Origin: Actinoplanes auranticolor
GTDB lineage: Bacteria; Actinomycetota; Actinomycetes; Mycobacteriales; Micromonosporaceae
Assembly (NCBI RefSeq): GCF_018332655.1
Contig: NZ_BOQL01000056.1
Coordinates: forward strand, 1 to 48,856
Direction of reading: 5' to 3'
DNA length: 48,856 nt
The position numbers and the translations under genes are program-made. Below are positions 33,488 to 42,654 of this stretch, piece by piece. Numbering within the stretch: the first letter of the stretch is position 1; every line of letters begins with the position of its first letter. The notes below the pieces were generated by a model. It did not search any database. It worked only from the letters and a program-made list of their open reading frames with translations, and was not told the origin of the DNA.

Positions 33488-36400
33488 TCAGCCGACGGCG
33501 GCGAGGCCGCCGGTCGGGAGGGCAGGGGCGGTGCGCTCGGCGAATCCGTTCAGATCGGCGAGGGCCAGGGTCCGCGAGGCGGCGGTACGGGTGAGCCCCC
33601 AGGAGAACAGGTGTGCCGCCCGGACAGTGCGCTCGGGCAGTCGCGCCGCCAGACCGGTCAGCGCCGCCCGGACGTCGTCGGGGACCTCGTGGCCACGCCG
33701 GACCAGGTGCCTGACGACGATCTCGGCGAGCTCCTCGGTGGAGTAGGCCGGCACAGCCCACTCCTGTCCGAAGACCTCCGTCAGCAGGGGTACGGCCGAG
33801 CGCAGATTCCGCAGTGCCGCGTCCTCACCGATCAGCACGACCACGGTGTCCCCCATCGCGGTCCGCATCTGGTCGGCCACCTGTTCCAGCACGTCCGGCG
33901 CAGTGCCGGTGCCGTCGTCGGTGTAGTCGATCATCAGTACGCCGCCGGCGGCGTCCGTCAGCGCTGCCCGGACCAGGCTCTGGGCCTGGCCGGGCCACTG
34001 CGGCGCCAGCTCCTGGGCGGTAGACACCCGGATGAGCTGACCCACCGGGACCAGGTCCAGCTCGGACAGTCCGGCGGCGTACAAGCGGGCGAACTCACTA
34101 CGGCCGCTGCCGGCCAGGCCGGTGACCACGACATTGGCGTGCTTGCCGTACGCGCGGCGCCGGTTGCGCAGTTCGCACAGCTGCAGCAGGGTCGCGCCCA
34201 GCGCGTCGCGGACCGCAGGCGCCCCGACGAGCCGGCACACCCGGCCCCAGCTGCGGGTGGCGTTGATCGCCCCGGCCGGGTTGTTCGCCGCGTCCGGCTG
34301 GTCGGTCTGTTCCACCGGCAGGTCCTCGAGCAGGGCCAGCTCCGGGGCGAGGTCGGCCCCGGTGAGCCGGCTGAGCTCGATGTCCTTGGTCGGCGGCGTC
34401 TCGGCGAGCCGCGAGGCCTGGTTGTTGATCAGCGCCTCGAACAGTTTGCGGGCGACCCGGCCGTTACCGAACGTGGAGTTGCGCGGCACCCGGGTGAAGT
34501 ACGTGTTCAGCGCCTCCATCGCGTCGTCGGTCAGTTCGTAGTAGTGCTTGCTGCACAGGTTCGAGGTGATCGTGACCAGTTCCTCGACCGAGTAGTTCGG
34601 GAACTCGACGGTACGGGTGAACCGGGACGCGAGACCGGGGTTCGACTCCAGGAACCGTTCCATCAGCTCCGAGTAGCCGGCCACGATGACCACCAGTTCG
34701 TCGCGGTGGTCCTCCATCATCTTCATCAGCGCGTCGATGGCCTCCTGGCCGAAGTCGGGCCCCGACCCGCCCGACCCCGCCGACAGCGTGTACGCCTCGT
34801 CGATGAACAGCACGCCGCCCAGCGCCTTGGTCACCAGCTCGGTCGTCTTGATCGCGGTCGAGCCGATGTACTGGCCCACCAGGTCGGCCCGGGCCGCCTC
34901 GACCATGTGGCCCTTGGTGAGGATGCCGAGTTCCTTCAGGACCGAGCCGTACAGCCGGGCGACCGTGGTCTTACCGGTGCCGGGCGGGCCCGCGAAGACC
35001 AGATGCCGGCTCATCGGCGGCATCGACAGGCCCATCCGGGACCGGACCTGGGACATCTTGATCAGATTGATCAGTGCGGTGACCTCGTGCTTCACCCCGC
35101 GCAGGCCGATCAGGCTGTTCAGCTCACGGAGCGGGCCGGCCAGCTCGTCGTCGGGCTCCGGGGCCGCCTGTGGCGGCGGTTCCTCGTCGCGACCCAGCGG
35201 CGCCGGGGACACCGGCGCAGAGGCGGCGGGCTGCGGCGGCCGGCCGGTGTCCAGCGCCTCAACCTCGAGTTGCACGCCGACCGCCTGCCGGAGGTTCTCG
35301 CCGGCGCTGTCGTGCACCGCGCACCGGGTGATCGTCACCGGCTCGGTGGTGTCCACGTCGAAACCCGCCGCGCCGCTGCTCAGCACCTCGCAGCCGGTGA
35401 ACCCGCCCTGGCCACCGGGTGCCAGGGCGACACCGTTGCGGCGCGCCCGGCGGATCCTGGTCTGGGTCGCGGTCACCGCACCGCCGGCCCCGATCAGCAC
35501 ACCGTCGGCGGATGCGTCCACGATCTCGCTGTCCCGCAGCTGCAGCCGGCCCTCGCCGACCGTCAGCCCGGTGCCGCGAAGCAACGCCGACTGCAGTTCC
35601 AGGGCGGAGCCGCCGCCGACGACAACCGCGGCTGCGGCCGTACCGGTGAAACGGGCCTCGCGGACCGTGCCGTGCGCGGCCTCGCTCAGCTCCAACGCGA
35701 CCGCGCCGCCGGCGTCCACCGCCAGGTCCGTGCCGTCCAGCCGGGCGCCGCCCTTGACCAGCAGCCCGGCGCCGGAGGTGACGGTGGCGCGCAGCCGCTG
35801 CACCACCGCCGACGCGGCCCCGCCGATCACCGCGAGCTGTTCCCTGGTGCCGCGGACGGTGACGCCCTCCAGCCGCGGGGCGGCCTCGCCGTCGACGTTC
35901 AGGCCCACCGGAGAGTCGGCGAACGTGCAGTCGGTGAAGGTGGGCCGGGCCCCGCCGGTGACGTGCACGGCAGTGTGTCCGGTCTCGCCGAAGGTGCACC
36001 GCTCGAACCGCGGGGCCGCCTTGTCGGCGATGTGCGCGCCCTGCAACGCCGCGCCGGTGAACCGCGAGTCGCTGATCAGGACGTCGATCTCGCCGCGAAG
36101 GAACAGGTCGACGTTACCGCTGCCCGTCACGGTGAGCCGCTGCAGCCGGGCGTAGCCGCGCTGCTCGATCACCACGGCGGGCTTGCCCGCCCCGCTGATC
36201 TCCAACTGCTCGGCGGTCAACCGGCCGTCGCCGTTCACGCACACACTGTTCGCGCCGGCGTCGCGGACCTGGCAACGGCGCAACGTCAGCACGCCCTTGT
36301 CGGCCACCACGATGCCCGACGTGGCCACCTCGACGACGGCGGTGTCCTCGATCGTGCTGGGCGCGGTGGAGGTCACCACGATGCCGGCGCCGGCCGAGCT

Positions 36401-36793
36401 GCGCACCTCGCAGCCGCGCAGGGCCAGCGAGCCCTGCAGCCGGGAGAGCAGGGTCGCCCACGAGGCCCCGGAGATGACGCAGTTGTCCAGCGCGACCTCA
36501 CCGGAATACACGTCCACGGCGGCGAGTTGCGCGTCGGCGCTGGCCAGCGAGATGCCGCGGAGCTGCGCGCCCTCACCCTGGACGACCAGGACGCTACCTT
36601 CCTCGACGCGTACGTCGACCGGACCGTCCTCGGCGGCGCAGATCGTGATCCGGTTGCCGACGACGAGCTTCTCGACGTAACGGCCGGGGTGGACCGTGAT
36701 CGTCGCCCCGGCCTCCGCCCGGGCCAGCGCCGCACCGATCGTCGGGTACGCGCCGGCCTTGCCGCCACCCACCACGAGCACCTGTCGGCTCAT
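33488..36793 (-). CDS. Beta-helix / double AAA+ ATPase fusion (EccA-like)
   Basis: A 1101-residue protein is encoded; the ATG at 36793 overlaps the stop of the upstream gene (ATGA). Residues ~1-510 form a right-handed parallel beta-helix of the pectate-lyase type, with short strands and turn Gly/Asn: YPTIGAALARAEAGATITVH, VDVYSGEVALDNCVISGASW, DTAVVEVATSGIVVADKGVL, RFERCTFGETGHTAVHVTGG. A Pro-rich linker follows, then a CbxX/CfxQ-type AAA+ domain at ~560-830: LRELNSLIGLRGVKHEVTAL, Walker A FAGPPGTGKTTVARLYG near 603, Walker B GVLFIDEAYTL near 662. A second, degenerate ATPase module occupies the C-terminus (VVTGLAGSGRSEFARLYAAG near 890; VLMIDYTDD). EccA ATPases work with T7SS substrates; the beta-helix may bind a substrate or cell-wall glycan. 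No TM. Confidence 0.88.
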   Translation of the reverse strand: MSRQVLVVGGGKAGAYPTIGAALARAEAGATITVHPGRYVEKLVVGNRITICAAEDGPVDVRVEEGSVLVVQGEGAQLRGISLASADAQLAAVDVYSGEVALDNCVISGASWATLLSRLQGSLALRGCEVRSSAGAGIVVTSTAPSTIEDTAVVEVATSGIVVADKGVLTLRRCQVRDAGANSVCVNGDGRLTAEQLEISGAGKPAVVIEQRGYARLQRLTVTGSGNVDLFLRGEIDVLISDSRFTGAALQGAHIADKAAPRFERCTFGETGHTAVHVTGGARPTFTDCTFADSPVGLNVDGEAAPRLEGVTVRGTREQLAVIGGAASAVVQRLRATVTSGAGLLVKGGARLDGTDLAVDAGGAVALELSEAAHGTVREARFTGTAAAAVVVGGGSALELQSALLRGTGLTVGEGRLQLRDSEIVDASADGVLIGAGGAVTATQTRIRRARRNGVALAPGGQGGFTGCEVLSSGAAGFDVDTTEPVTITRCAVHDSAGENLRQAVGVQLEVEALDTGRPPQPAASAPVSPAPLGRDEEPPPQAAPEPDDELAGPLRELNSLIGLRGVKHEVTALINLIKMSQVRSRMGLSMPPMSRHLVFAGPPGTGKTTVARLYGSVLKELGILTKGHMVEAARADLVGQYIGSTAIKTTELVTKALGGVLFIDEAYTLSAGSGGSGPDFGQEAIDALMKMMEDHRDELVVIVAGYSELMERFLESNPGLASRFTRTVEFPNYSVEELVTITSNLCSKHYYELTDDAMEALNTYFTRVPRNSTFGNGRVARKLFEALINNQASRLAETPPTKDIELSRLTGADLAPELALLEDLPVEQTDQPDAANNPAGAINATRSWGRVCRLVGAPAVRDALGATLLQLCELRNRRRAYGKHANVVVTGLAGSGRSEFARLYAAGLSELDLVPVGQLIRVSTAQELAPQWPGQAQSLVRAALTDAAGGVLMIDYTDDGTGTAPDVLEQVADQMRTAMGDTVVVLIGEDAALRNLRSAVPLLTEVFGQEWAVPAYSTEELAEIVVRHLVRRGHEVPDDVRAALTGLAARLPERTVRAAHLFSWGLTRTAASRTLALADLNGFAERTAPALPTGGLAAVG

Positions 36794-39700
36794 CGCCCGC
36801 TCACCTCCGCCCGTACCGGCCGGCGGTCGAGGCCCGGCAGCGTGCCGAACCGCCCGGTGGATCCGGCGCCGATCCGGCGGCGGGGCTCCGCGCCGGCCCA
36901 GCGTTCGACGCTGCGCCGCAACGACGTCACGGCCAGCTCGTCCAGCGATACCCGGTCGGCGGCGACGCGGCCGTCCGTGCCGACCTCGTTCGCACCGATC
37001 TCGCGCATCAGGATCGCTCCCCGTTCGCCCCCGGACGGCTGCCGCAGCTCCAGGATCTTGAAATGGGTGCCGGGCAGGAAGAGCACCCGGTCCTCGACCC
37101 GCTCGTCCCCTTCCGGCTCCAGCACTGACGCGCGGCGGGCGGTCATCGACCAGACCAGCACGTCGGTGTCGCCCTGCTGGCTCTCGCACGGCCCGGTGAG
37201 CACGTTGACGAACGACCAGTCGGTGACCAGCCGGCGGTCCTGATACTGCCCCCACTCGGCCGCGTCCGGTGACGTGCGGTAGACCGTGGTGCCCCGGTAC
37301 GACGGCAACCGCGACAGGCCGGCGACCGCGCACCGCGCGAACGGCACGTGCGGGCCGGCCGCGCCGGACCGCAGGCCGACGTCGATGCCGGCGCCCCGGC
37401 GCGACAGGTAGAGCCGCACGGCCACCGAGTCGGCGAGGATGTCGGCGGCGCTGATCGCGCCGGAGCCCTGCAGGCCCGGGTGCTCCGACATGAGCCGGGA
37501 GACGGAGCTGGCCATGGTGTCGAACTCACGGCTGAGGGTACGGCGGAGCCACGCGCGCTCTTCATCGAGGGAACGCTTGCTGGGCAGCAGGGCGGAGGCG
37601 GACGCGGACGGGACCGGCTGCAGCCTGGCCAGCGGCTGGTCATCCGATGTGGACGCTACGGCGGCGACGGTACGGGCCACTGGTGGGGCCGGGGCGGGGT
37701 CGGTCAGGGCGGCCACCCGGCTCGTGATGTCGTCGGGGCCGGCGAGGGCCGCGAGACGGCTGGTGATGTCGTCCGGGCCGGCCAGCGCGGCGAGGCGGCT
37801 GGTGATGTCGTTGTCCGGCTCGGCGACGGCCGGAGTCGACGGCCCGGCCGCCGCGGCCCGCACGGACGGCTCGGACGGCTCGACCGGCTCGGACGGCTCG
37901 ACCGGCATGGAGTGAGGCGCGACCGGAGCGGGCGGCTCGACCGGCGCCGAAGGGTCGACCGCGAGCGGGGCCGCGACCGCCGCCGGCGGCTCGACCGCCA
38001 CGGGCGGCTCGACCACGGCCGGCGGCTCGACCGTCACCGGCTCGACCGGCTGGCTCGGGATCGGCCATCCGGCCCGCTCCGTCTCCACCGGTCCGACCGA
38101 CCCCACCGGTCCCACCGGCTTCACCGGCACAGAACGAGCAGCCGACCCGTAATGCGGAGCCGACCCGGAAGGCGCATCCTGCGCGTGCGGAACATCCGGC
38201 GTGGCAGGCACATCCCACGCAGCGGGATCATCCTGCGCGGGCGGAGCAACCGGCTCGGGCGGTCCAGCCGCCCCGGGCGACGCAGCCGGCTCAGGCGGGA
38301 CAACCGGCTCAGCCGGAGCAACCTCAACCGGAGCAACCGGCTCAGGCGGAGCAACCGAGCCGGGGAACAGCTCAGCCCGCGAGTAGGCCCGGGTCACCCG
38401 GTCGGAATCCGTGATCTGGCGGGCAGCTGCCGGTGCAGACAGCTCGACGCGCACCGCCTCGACCGCGGGCGGCATGAAGTACGTGGTGGTCGGCGCGGCC
38501 GGCATCTCCACCGTGGCCTGCACCACCGGCGCGCGAACGGGCTCCGGCTCCGCCGCCCGCAGCACCGATTCCGCCCGCCCAGCCGGCCGCTGGCCCGGGA
38601 CCAGCAACGACGCCGGGTACAGCGCCGTCTCCTGGCCGATCGCCGCCTCGACCCGGGCGGCCAGGTCCTCGGCCAGTTCCCGCATCCGGGCGGTCCGCTC
38701 GGTGGTGGTGTCGTCGAAGACCAAGGTGCCGCCCTCGGGATCCAGCGGTGTCGCGCGGACCCGTTCGGCGTTCTGCGGTTCCTCGGTCGGACGGATCCAG
38801 AGTCCCGCCTGCACGACCTCGATCACCGCGTCCGGGGCGTACCAGTAGACCCGCGGCGTGACCTCCTCGGTCCAGGCCAGCGGAGCGCGGTGGCTCACGA
38901 CGGTGGGGCGGCGGGCCTTCGAGTTGGGGTGCGCGCGCGGGGCGTACGCGAGCTCGAGGGTGAACGGGGGCCAGCCCAGGACGCCGTCGTCGCGTACCGT
39001 GCGGATCTCGAACTTGCCCGGGGCGCCGACGGGCACGCCGGTGTAGCAGATCACGTCGGTGCCGAGCAGGTCGGCGAGGGCCTGGCCGAACGCCTCGCCC
39101 TCGGGCAGCCGGATGTCGCCGTACTGCACGAACCGGGCCCGGGCGCGGGTCTCGTCGTCCAGCTCGCGCCAGAACCGCACCACGTCGTCGAGCGACAGCG
39201 GGGCGGTGCCGGGGCAGCCGAGCAGCACCGTCATCACCTCGGGCTGGCACGGGACGTCAGCGACCAGGCGCTCGCGATGCTCGACGATGATCTCGGTGGC
39301 GCGGACGTCATGGATCCACACGCCGCCCGGCAGCGGCTCGATCTCTCCGGTGGAGCTCGAAGCCCTCTGCTCCGTGGCCGCCCGGTCCCACAGCGGCGCC
39401 GGGTAGCGCTTGGAGTCCCAGGCCGGTGGCTTGCCGGGCCGGAACCGCACCCAGCCACTACCCGGGGTGGAGTGCACGAACAATCCGCCGGCGGCTCCGC
39501 GGACCAGTTCACCGTCGGGCGCGATGACCGTACGGTTCAACCGCTCGGACAGCCACTGGCCGGCCATCGCCACCGCGTACCGGTGCTCGCCGCAGGCCAT
39601 CAGGCGGATGCCGCGACGGCGGCGGGGCAGGACGCCGGCCATCGACTCCCAGGAGCTGATCGGCAGGCCAGGGCCCAGATCCAGCACGACCACGTCGTTC

Positions 39701-39858
39701 TCGGCGTCCTCGACCACCGTCAGCGCCAGCGACTGCGCCTCCGCGCTGATCGAGTCCTGGGCGTGCAGCACCAGCGCGTTGCCGACGGTGTGCTGGACCA
39801 CCCCGTCGCGGGGGCCGTCCGGTCCGCCGCGGAGCAGGTTGCGGATCACTGAAGCCAT
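36790..39858 (-). CDS. T7SS-linked paralog B: CHAT/caspase-like N-terminus, degenerate ART-like C-terminus
   Basis: The protein has 1022 residues from the ATG at 39858, 6 bases past the EccB stop. The N-terminal ~350 residues match paralog A (HTVGNALVLHAQDSISAEAQ, VVVLDLGPG, RRGIRLMACGEHRYAVAMAG, SERLNRTVIAPDGELV). Residues ~430-760 are disordered, rich in Pro, Val and Glu, and contain three tandem copies of the 13-residue unit DDITSRLAALAGP. The C-terminal ~220 residues resemble an ADP-ribosyltransferase: LPSYRGTTVYRTS near 856 (candidate Arg), WSFVNVLTG where S-T-S is expected, VEDRVLFLPGTHFKILEL near 923 (E-D-R-V where E-x-E-V is expected) and ILMREIG. The loss of the second Glu suggests a non-catalytic domain. 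No signal or TM is seen. Confidence 0.8.
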   Translation of the reverse strand: MASVIRNLLRGGPDGPRDGVVQHTVGNALVLHAQDSISAEAQSLALTVVEDAENDVVVLDLGPGLPISSWESMAGVLPRRRRGIRLMACGEHRYAVAMAGQWLSERLNRTVIAPDGELVRGAAGGLFVHSTPGSGWVRFRPGKPPAWDSKRYPAPLWDRAATEQRASSSTGEIEPLPGGVWIHDVRATEIIVEHRERLVADVPCQPEVMTVLLGCPGTAPLSLDDVVRFWRELDDETRARARFVQYGDIRLPEGEAFGQALADLLGTDVICYTGVPVGAPGKFEIRTVRDDGVLGWPPFTLELAYAPRAHPNSKARRPTVVSHRAPLAWTEEVTPRVYWYAPDAVIEVVQAGLWIRPTEEPQNAERVRATPLDPEGGTLVFDDTTTERTARMRELAEDLAARVEAAIGQETALYPASLLVPGQRPAGRAESVLRAAEPEPVRAPVVQATVEMPAAPTTTYFMPPAVEAVRVELSAPAAARQITDSDRVTRAYSRAELFPGSVAPPEPVAPVEVAPAEPVVPPEPAASPGAAGPPEPVAPPAQDDPAAWDVPATPDVPHAQDAPSGSAPHYGSAARSVPVKPVGPVGSVGPVETERAGWPIPSQPVEPVTVEPPAVVEPPVAVEPPAAVAAPLAVDPSAPVEPPAPVAPHSMPVEPSEPVEPSEPSVRAAAAGPSTPAVAEPDNDITSRLAALAGPDDITSRLAALAGPDDITSRVAALTDPAPAPPVARTVAAVASTSDDQPLARLQPVPSASASALLPSKRSLDEERAWLRRTLSREFDTMASSVSRLMSEHPGLQGSGAISAADILADSVAVRLYLSRRGAGIDVGLRSGAAGPHVPFARCAVAGLSRLPSYRGTTVYRTSPDAAEWGQYQDRRLVTDWSFVNVLTGPCESQQGDTDVLVWSMTARRASVLEPEGDERVEDRVLFLPGTHFKILELRQPSGGERGAILMREIGANEVGTDGRVAADRVSLDELAVTSLRRSVERWAGAEPRRRIGAGSTGRFGTLPGLDRRPVRAEVSGR
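37701..37817 (-). repeat. 39-bp tandem repeat (13-residue unit) in paralog B
   Basis: Three copies of a 39-base unit encode DDITSRLAALAGP or close variants. The copies are nearly identical, which suggests recent expansion or gene conversion. They sit in the disordered middle of the 1022-residue protein just before its C-terminal domain. Confidence 0.8.
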
Positions 39859-39864
39859 GTTTTG

Positions 39865-41214
39865 CTATCCCCTCACCAGGGCTGTGACGGCATTGCGGCT
39901 CAGCAGCGGCCCCTGGGGCAGAGCTGACAGCAGTTCCTTCGGGAAAGGCACGGGCGGGGTGCTGCCGAGTTTCAGCGCCGTCACCGTGGTGGAGTCCGCG
40001 AGGTTGTAGGCGACCCCGTCCTCGGAGATGAAGGTGACCTTCTTGGTGGCGGTCTTCTCGCCCGCCGGTACTGGCGTCACGACCATGCCGGCGCCGCGTC
40101 GCGCCTGCACGGAGGTGGTGCCGTCGCCGTAGACGCCCGAGGCCCAGTGCGGGGCGAGCGCGACCACGCTGATGACGTTGTCCCCGTACGGTCTCTGTTG
40201 CTGGCAGACGGCCTGGCCGGCGGTGTCCTGCAGTTTCAGCGCGGCGAGGTCGGGCAGCCGGCTCAGCAGGGTGCGGTCGGCGGAGCGGGCCGCGGCGACG
40301 ACGTCCGCCGGGTCCAGGTCGACCGGTGCGGCGCGGTCCGCGGCGTCGGCGATCCGGAACTCGGTGCGGCTCATCGGCGCCAGACCGTCCTCGCGCAGCA
40401 CGAAGAGCTGGTCGTCGCCCTGCCGGAACAGCGTGCCGACCGGGTACGGGCGGCCACCCACCTCGGGCCCGTTGCTGCCGGCGCCCGGAATGTCGGCCGG
40501 TCCCAGGTCGGGGCCGTCGGGCAGCCAGTTCAGCCACATGTCGGGCGCCGACGGCGGGTTGGTCGCGCTCGCGCCGATCGCCGCCAGCACGGCGTCGTCG
40601 GTGACCCGGTACTTCAGGTAGTTCGCCAGCAGGTACGGCCGGCCCTTCTCGTTCTGCACGACCAGGAACCGGTCCTGCGGCAACAGGGTGGCGGGCAGGT
40701 CCGGTTCGAGGTTGACGCCCAGCCCGGCGATCTTCCGGCCGGTCACCACCGAGCCGGGCAGGCAGGTCAGCCACGGGCCCTTGGTGAGCGCGTCGGCCGC
40801 CGGCAACTGCCGCGGCGCGCCGGTGACACCCAGCGGGACGCCGCGCGGCACGTCCTTGATGGAGTTCTTCGAGATCAGCTTGATCTTCGAGGAGGCGCCC
40901 TGGATCAGCATCGCGGAGGTGAGGTCGGGGACCTGGTGCAGCGCGCCCTCGCGGTAGATGAAGCGGTTGCCGGTCTCCTTCTCCACCAGAATCACGCCGG
41001 CCTGGCGGTACGCCTTGCTGCCGCCGGGGATGATCCAGCCGTACACGGCGAAGCCGCCGACGATCAGCAGTACCAGGATGACGCCGACCAGCAGGCCGGT
41101 CTGGGCCCGCCGGCCGGGGATCTCCGCACCGGTGGGATCGCCCTCGACCAGAGCCGAACTGAGCCGGCCCATCATGAAGGTGTGGGCGTGGACGTGGTCG
41201 CGCTGAGTCTGCAT
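39865..41214 (-). CDS. eccB: T7SS core membrane protein EccB
   Basis: The protein has 449 residues from an ATG at 41214, 5 bases past the EccD stop. The N-terminus MQTQRDHVHAHTFMMGRLSS has the EccB signature (MQ-x-x-RD-x-V-x-AH-x-F-x-x-GRL-x-SAL). One TM helix follows at ~36-58 (GLLVGVILVLLIVGGFAVYG), and the rest is extracytoplasmic with YRQAGVILVEKETGNRFIYR, GALHQVPDLTSAMLI, IKDVPRGVPLGVTGAPRQLP, CLPG and LANYLKYRVTDDAVLAAIG. EccB forms the outer-facing part of the ESX membrane pore. Two cysteines in the extracytoplasmic part (CLPG and AVCQQQRP) may form the usual disulfide. Confidence 0.95.
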   Translation of the reverse strand: MQTQRDHVHAHTFMMGRLSSALVEGDPTGAEIPGRRAQTGLLVGVILVLLIVGGFAVYGWIIPGGSKAYRQAGVILVEKETGNRFIYREGALHQVPDLTSAMLIQGASSKIKLISKNSIKDVPRGVPLGVTGAPRQLPAADALTKGPWLTCLPGSVVTGRKIAGLGVNLEPDLPATLLPQDRFLVVQNEKGRPYLLANYLKYRVTDDAVLAAIGASATNPPSAPDMWLNWLPDGPDLGPADIPGAGSNGPEVGGRPYPVGTLFRQGDDQLFVLREDGLAPMSRTEFRIADAADRAAPVDLDPADVVAAARSADRTLLSRLPDLAALKLQDTAGQAVCQQQRPYGDNVISVVALAPHWASGVYGDGTTSVQARRGAGMVVTPVPAGEKTATKKVTFISEDGVAYNLADSTTVTALKLGSTPPVPFPKELLSALPQGPLLSRNAVTALVRG

Positions 41215-41219
41215 GCCGG

Positions 41220-42626
41220 CTACCCGAACAGTCCGCGGGCCCAGACGTACAGGCCGAGGATCTGTGCGAGCACGGGCAGGACGGCCACGCCGGTCGCCAC
41301 GTCGAGGAACGTCGCCGAATACTCCCAGAACGGCAGCATGCGGCGCGGCCAGGGACGCATGGCCGCCAGCACCAGAGGCACGACCACCGCCAGCAGCACG
41401 CTCAGCAACACCCATCGCCAACCACCGGGCAGCATCTGGGAGAGCCGCATGATGACCATGATGAAGCCGACAGTACCGGCGGCGGTCAGCGCGATCCGCT
41501 GCCAGAGACCCAGGAAGGTACGGGCGCGCAACAGGATTGCACTGGCAACCACCAGTGCGAAGGTCCATCCCGCCCAGCCCGGGACCTGGATGGTGAAGTG
41601 GAAGAGCACCGGCAGCACCAGGGCCGCGGTGACCGTCGCGACGGTCAGGTAGGTGTCCGCCTCATGGGTCCGGTCGCGGACCACGTCGGCGTCGGCCGGC
41701 TCGATATCGTAGGCCATGTCCACGCCGGTCTTGGGCAGCTGCGGCCCGCGCAACCGGGCGAACTTCACCGCGGCCCGCGGCGCCAGCACGATCACCGCGA
41801 GGACCATGGCCACCGCCGCGGCGGAGGTGCGTTGCACGGTCATCCCGGAGCCGGTGCGCAGCAGCAGCACGGCGATCGAGACGACCGCGGTCACGCAGAT
41901 CACCAGCATCGGGGCGAAGGGCAGGTGCGGGGTGACCGTCCGCTGGGTCAGCAGCAGCAGGGTGGCGACCAGCGCCACCCCGACCGCGGCGCCCAGCAGG
42001 GCCGGGCCGGTCAGGGCGATGCCCTCGGGATCACCGTCGACGGCGCTGGCGGCGGCCAGGCCGGCGAAGGCCGCCGCACCACAGCCGAAGAGCAGCGAGA
42101 ACGCGCCGTCGGTAACCTTGCGGGCATAGACCAGCGCGGCGGCCAGGAACGCGATCGCGAGCACCGCGGCCCCGACCACCTGCGGCAGGACCGGGCCGCG
42201 GTCGGTGAGCACCGCGGCCAGGGCGCCCATCGCGACGATGGACAGCACCAGGAACATGACCCGGCGGTACTCGGGCTGCCACCGATCGGAACGCCGGTTG
42301 ATGACGGTGGCGATGCCCTCGGCCACGTCGTCGAAGTCCAGCTCTGGCAGCGGATCCTCAGCCCGGCTCAGGTAGAGTTCCTCACCCTCGAGCCAGTCCA
42401 AGCTCTCCGGGGTGCCGGCCAGCTCGAACGGATGCTGGCCGAGCCGCTGCAGCACCCAGGCGACCTCCGGGTCGTCGCCCTCCATCCGCCGCCCCGACGA
42501 GGTGTGCTGCAACAGCACCGGCAGCAGGCTCGCCACCGGGGTCGTCGACGGTACAGCCAGGTCGATCTTGCGGTCCGGACCGATCACAGTGATCCGGCAC
42601 AGTTCCCTGTCCAGCGCGGTACTCAC
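41220..42626 (-). CDS. eccD: T7SS integral membrane protein EccD
   Basis: A 468-residue protein is predicted. The N-terminal ~80 residues form a ubiquitin-like domain (LCRITVIGPDRKIDLAVPST, LLPVLLQHTSSGRRMEGDDP, LGQHPFELAGTPESLDWLEG). A cytoplasmic linker (LPELDFDDVAEGIATVINRR) leads to about 11 TM helices (e.g. VMFLVLSIVAMGALAAVLT, VVGAAVLAIAFLAAALVYA, ALVLPVLFHFTIQVPGWAGW). This is the classic EccD layout, two copies of which line each protomer of the ESX inner-membrane channel. It sits 28 bases after EccC and 5 bases before EccB. Transcription and translation are likely coupled. Confidence 0.95.
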   Translation of the reverse strand: MSTALDRELCRITVIGPDRKIDLAVPSTTPVASLLPVLLQHTSSGRRMEGDDPEVAWVLQRLGQHPFELAGTPESLDWLEGEELYLSRAEDPLPELDFDDVAEGIATVINRRSDRWQPEYRRVMFLVLSIVAMGALAAVLTDRGPVLPQVVGAAVLAIAFLAAALVYARKVTDGAFSLLFGCGAAAFAGLAAASAVDGDPEGIALTGPALLGAAVGVALVATLLLLTQRTVTPHLPFAPMLVICVTAVVSIAVLLLRTGSGMTVQRTSAAAVAMVLAVIVLAPRAAVKFARLRGPQLPKTGVDMAYDIEPADADVVRDRTHEADTYLTVATVTAALVLPVLFHFTIQVPGWAGWTFALVVASAILLRARTFLGLWQRIALTAAGTVGFIMVIMRLSQMLPGGWRWVLLSVLLAVVVPLVLAAMRPWPRRMLPFWEYSATFLDVATGVAVLPVLAQILGLYVWARGLFG

Positions 42627-42654
42627 CCGCGGTCTCCCTTCCCGTGGGTGGTGG

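Noticed and set aside
33611..37243. Very long plus-strand open frame opposite the AAA+ fusion gene
   Set aside because: It has no recognised domain, and the minus strand has clear beta-helix and AAA+ motifs; long antisense frames are normal in very GC-rich genes.
37348..39852. Long plus-strand open frame opposite paralog B
   Set aside because: It is an antisense shadow with Arg-rich composition and no ribosome binding site.
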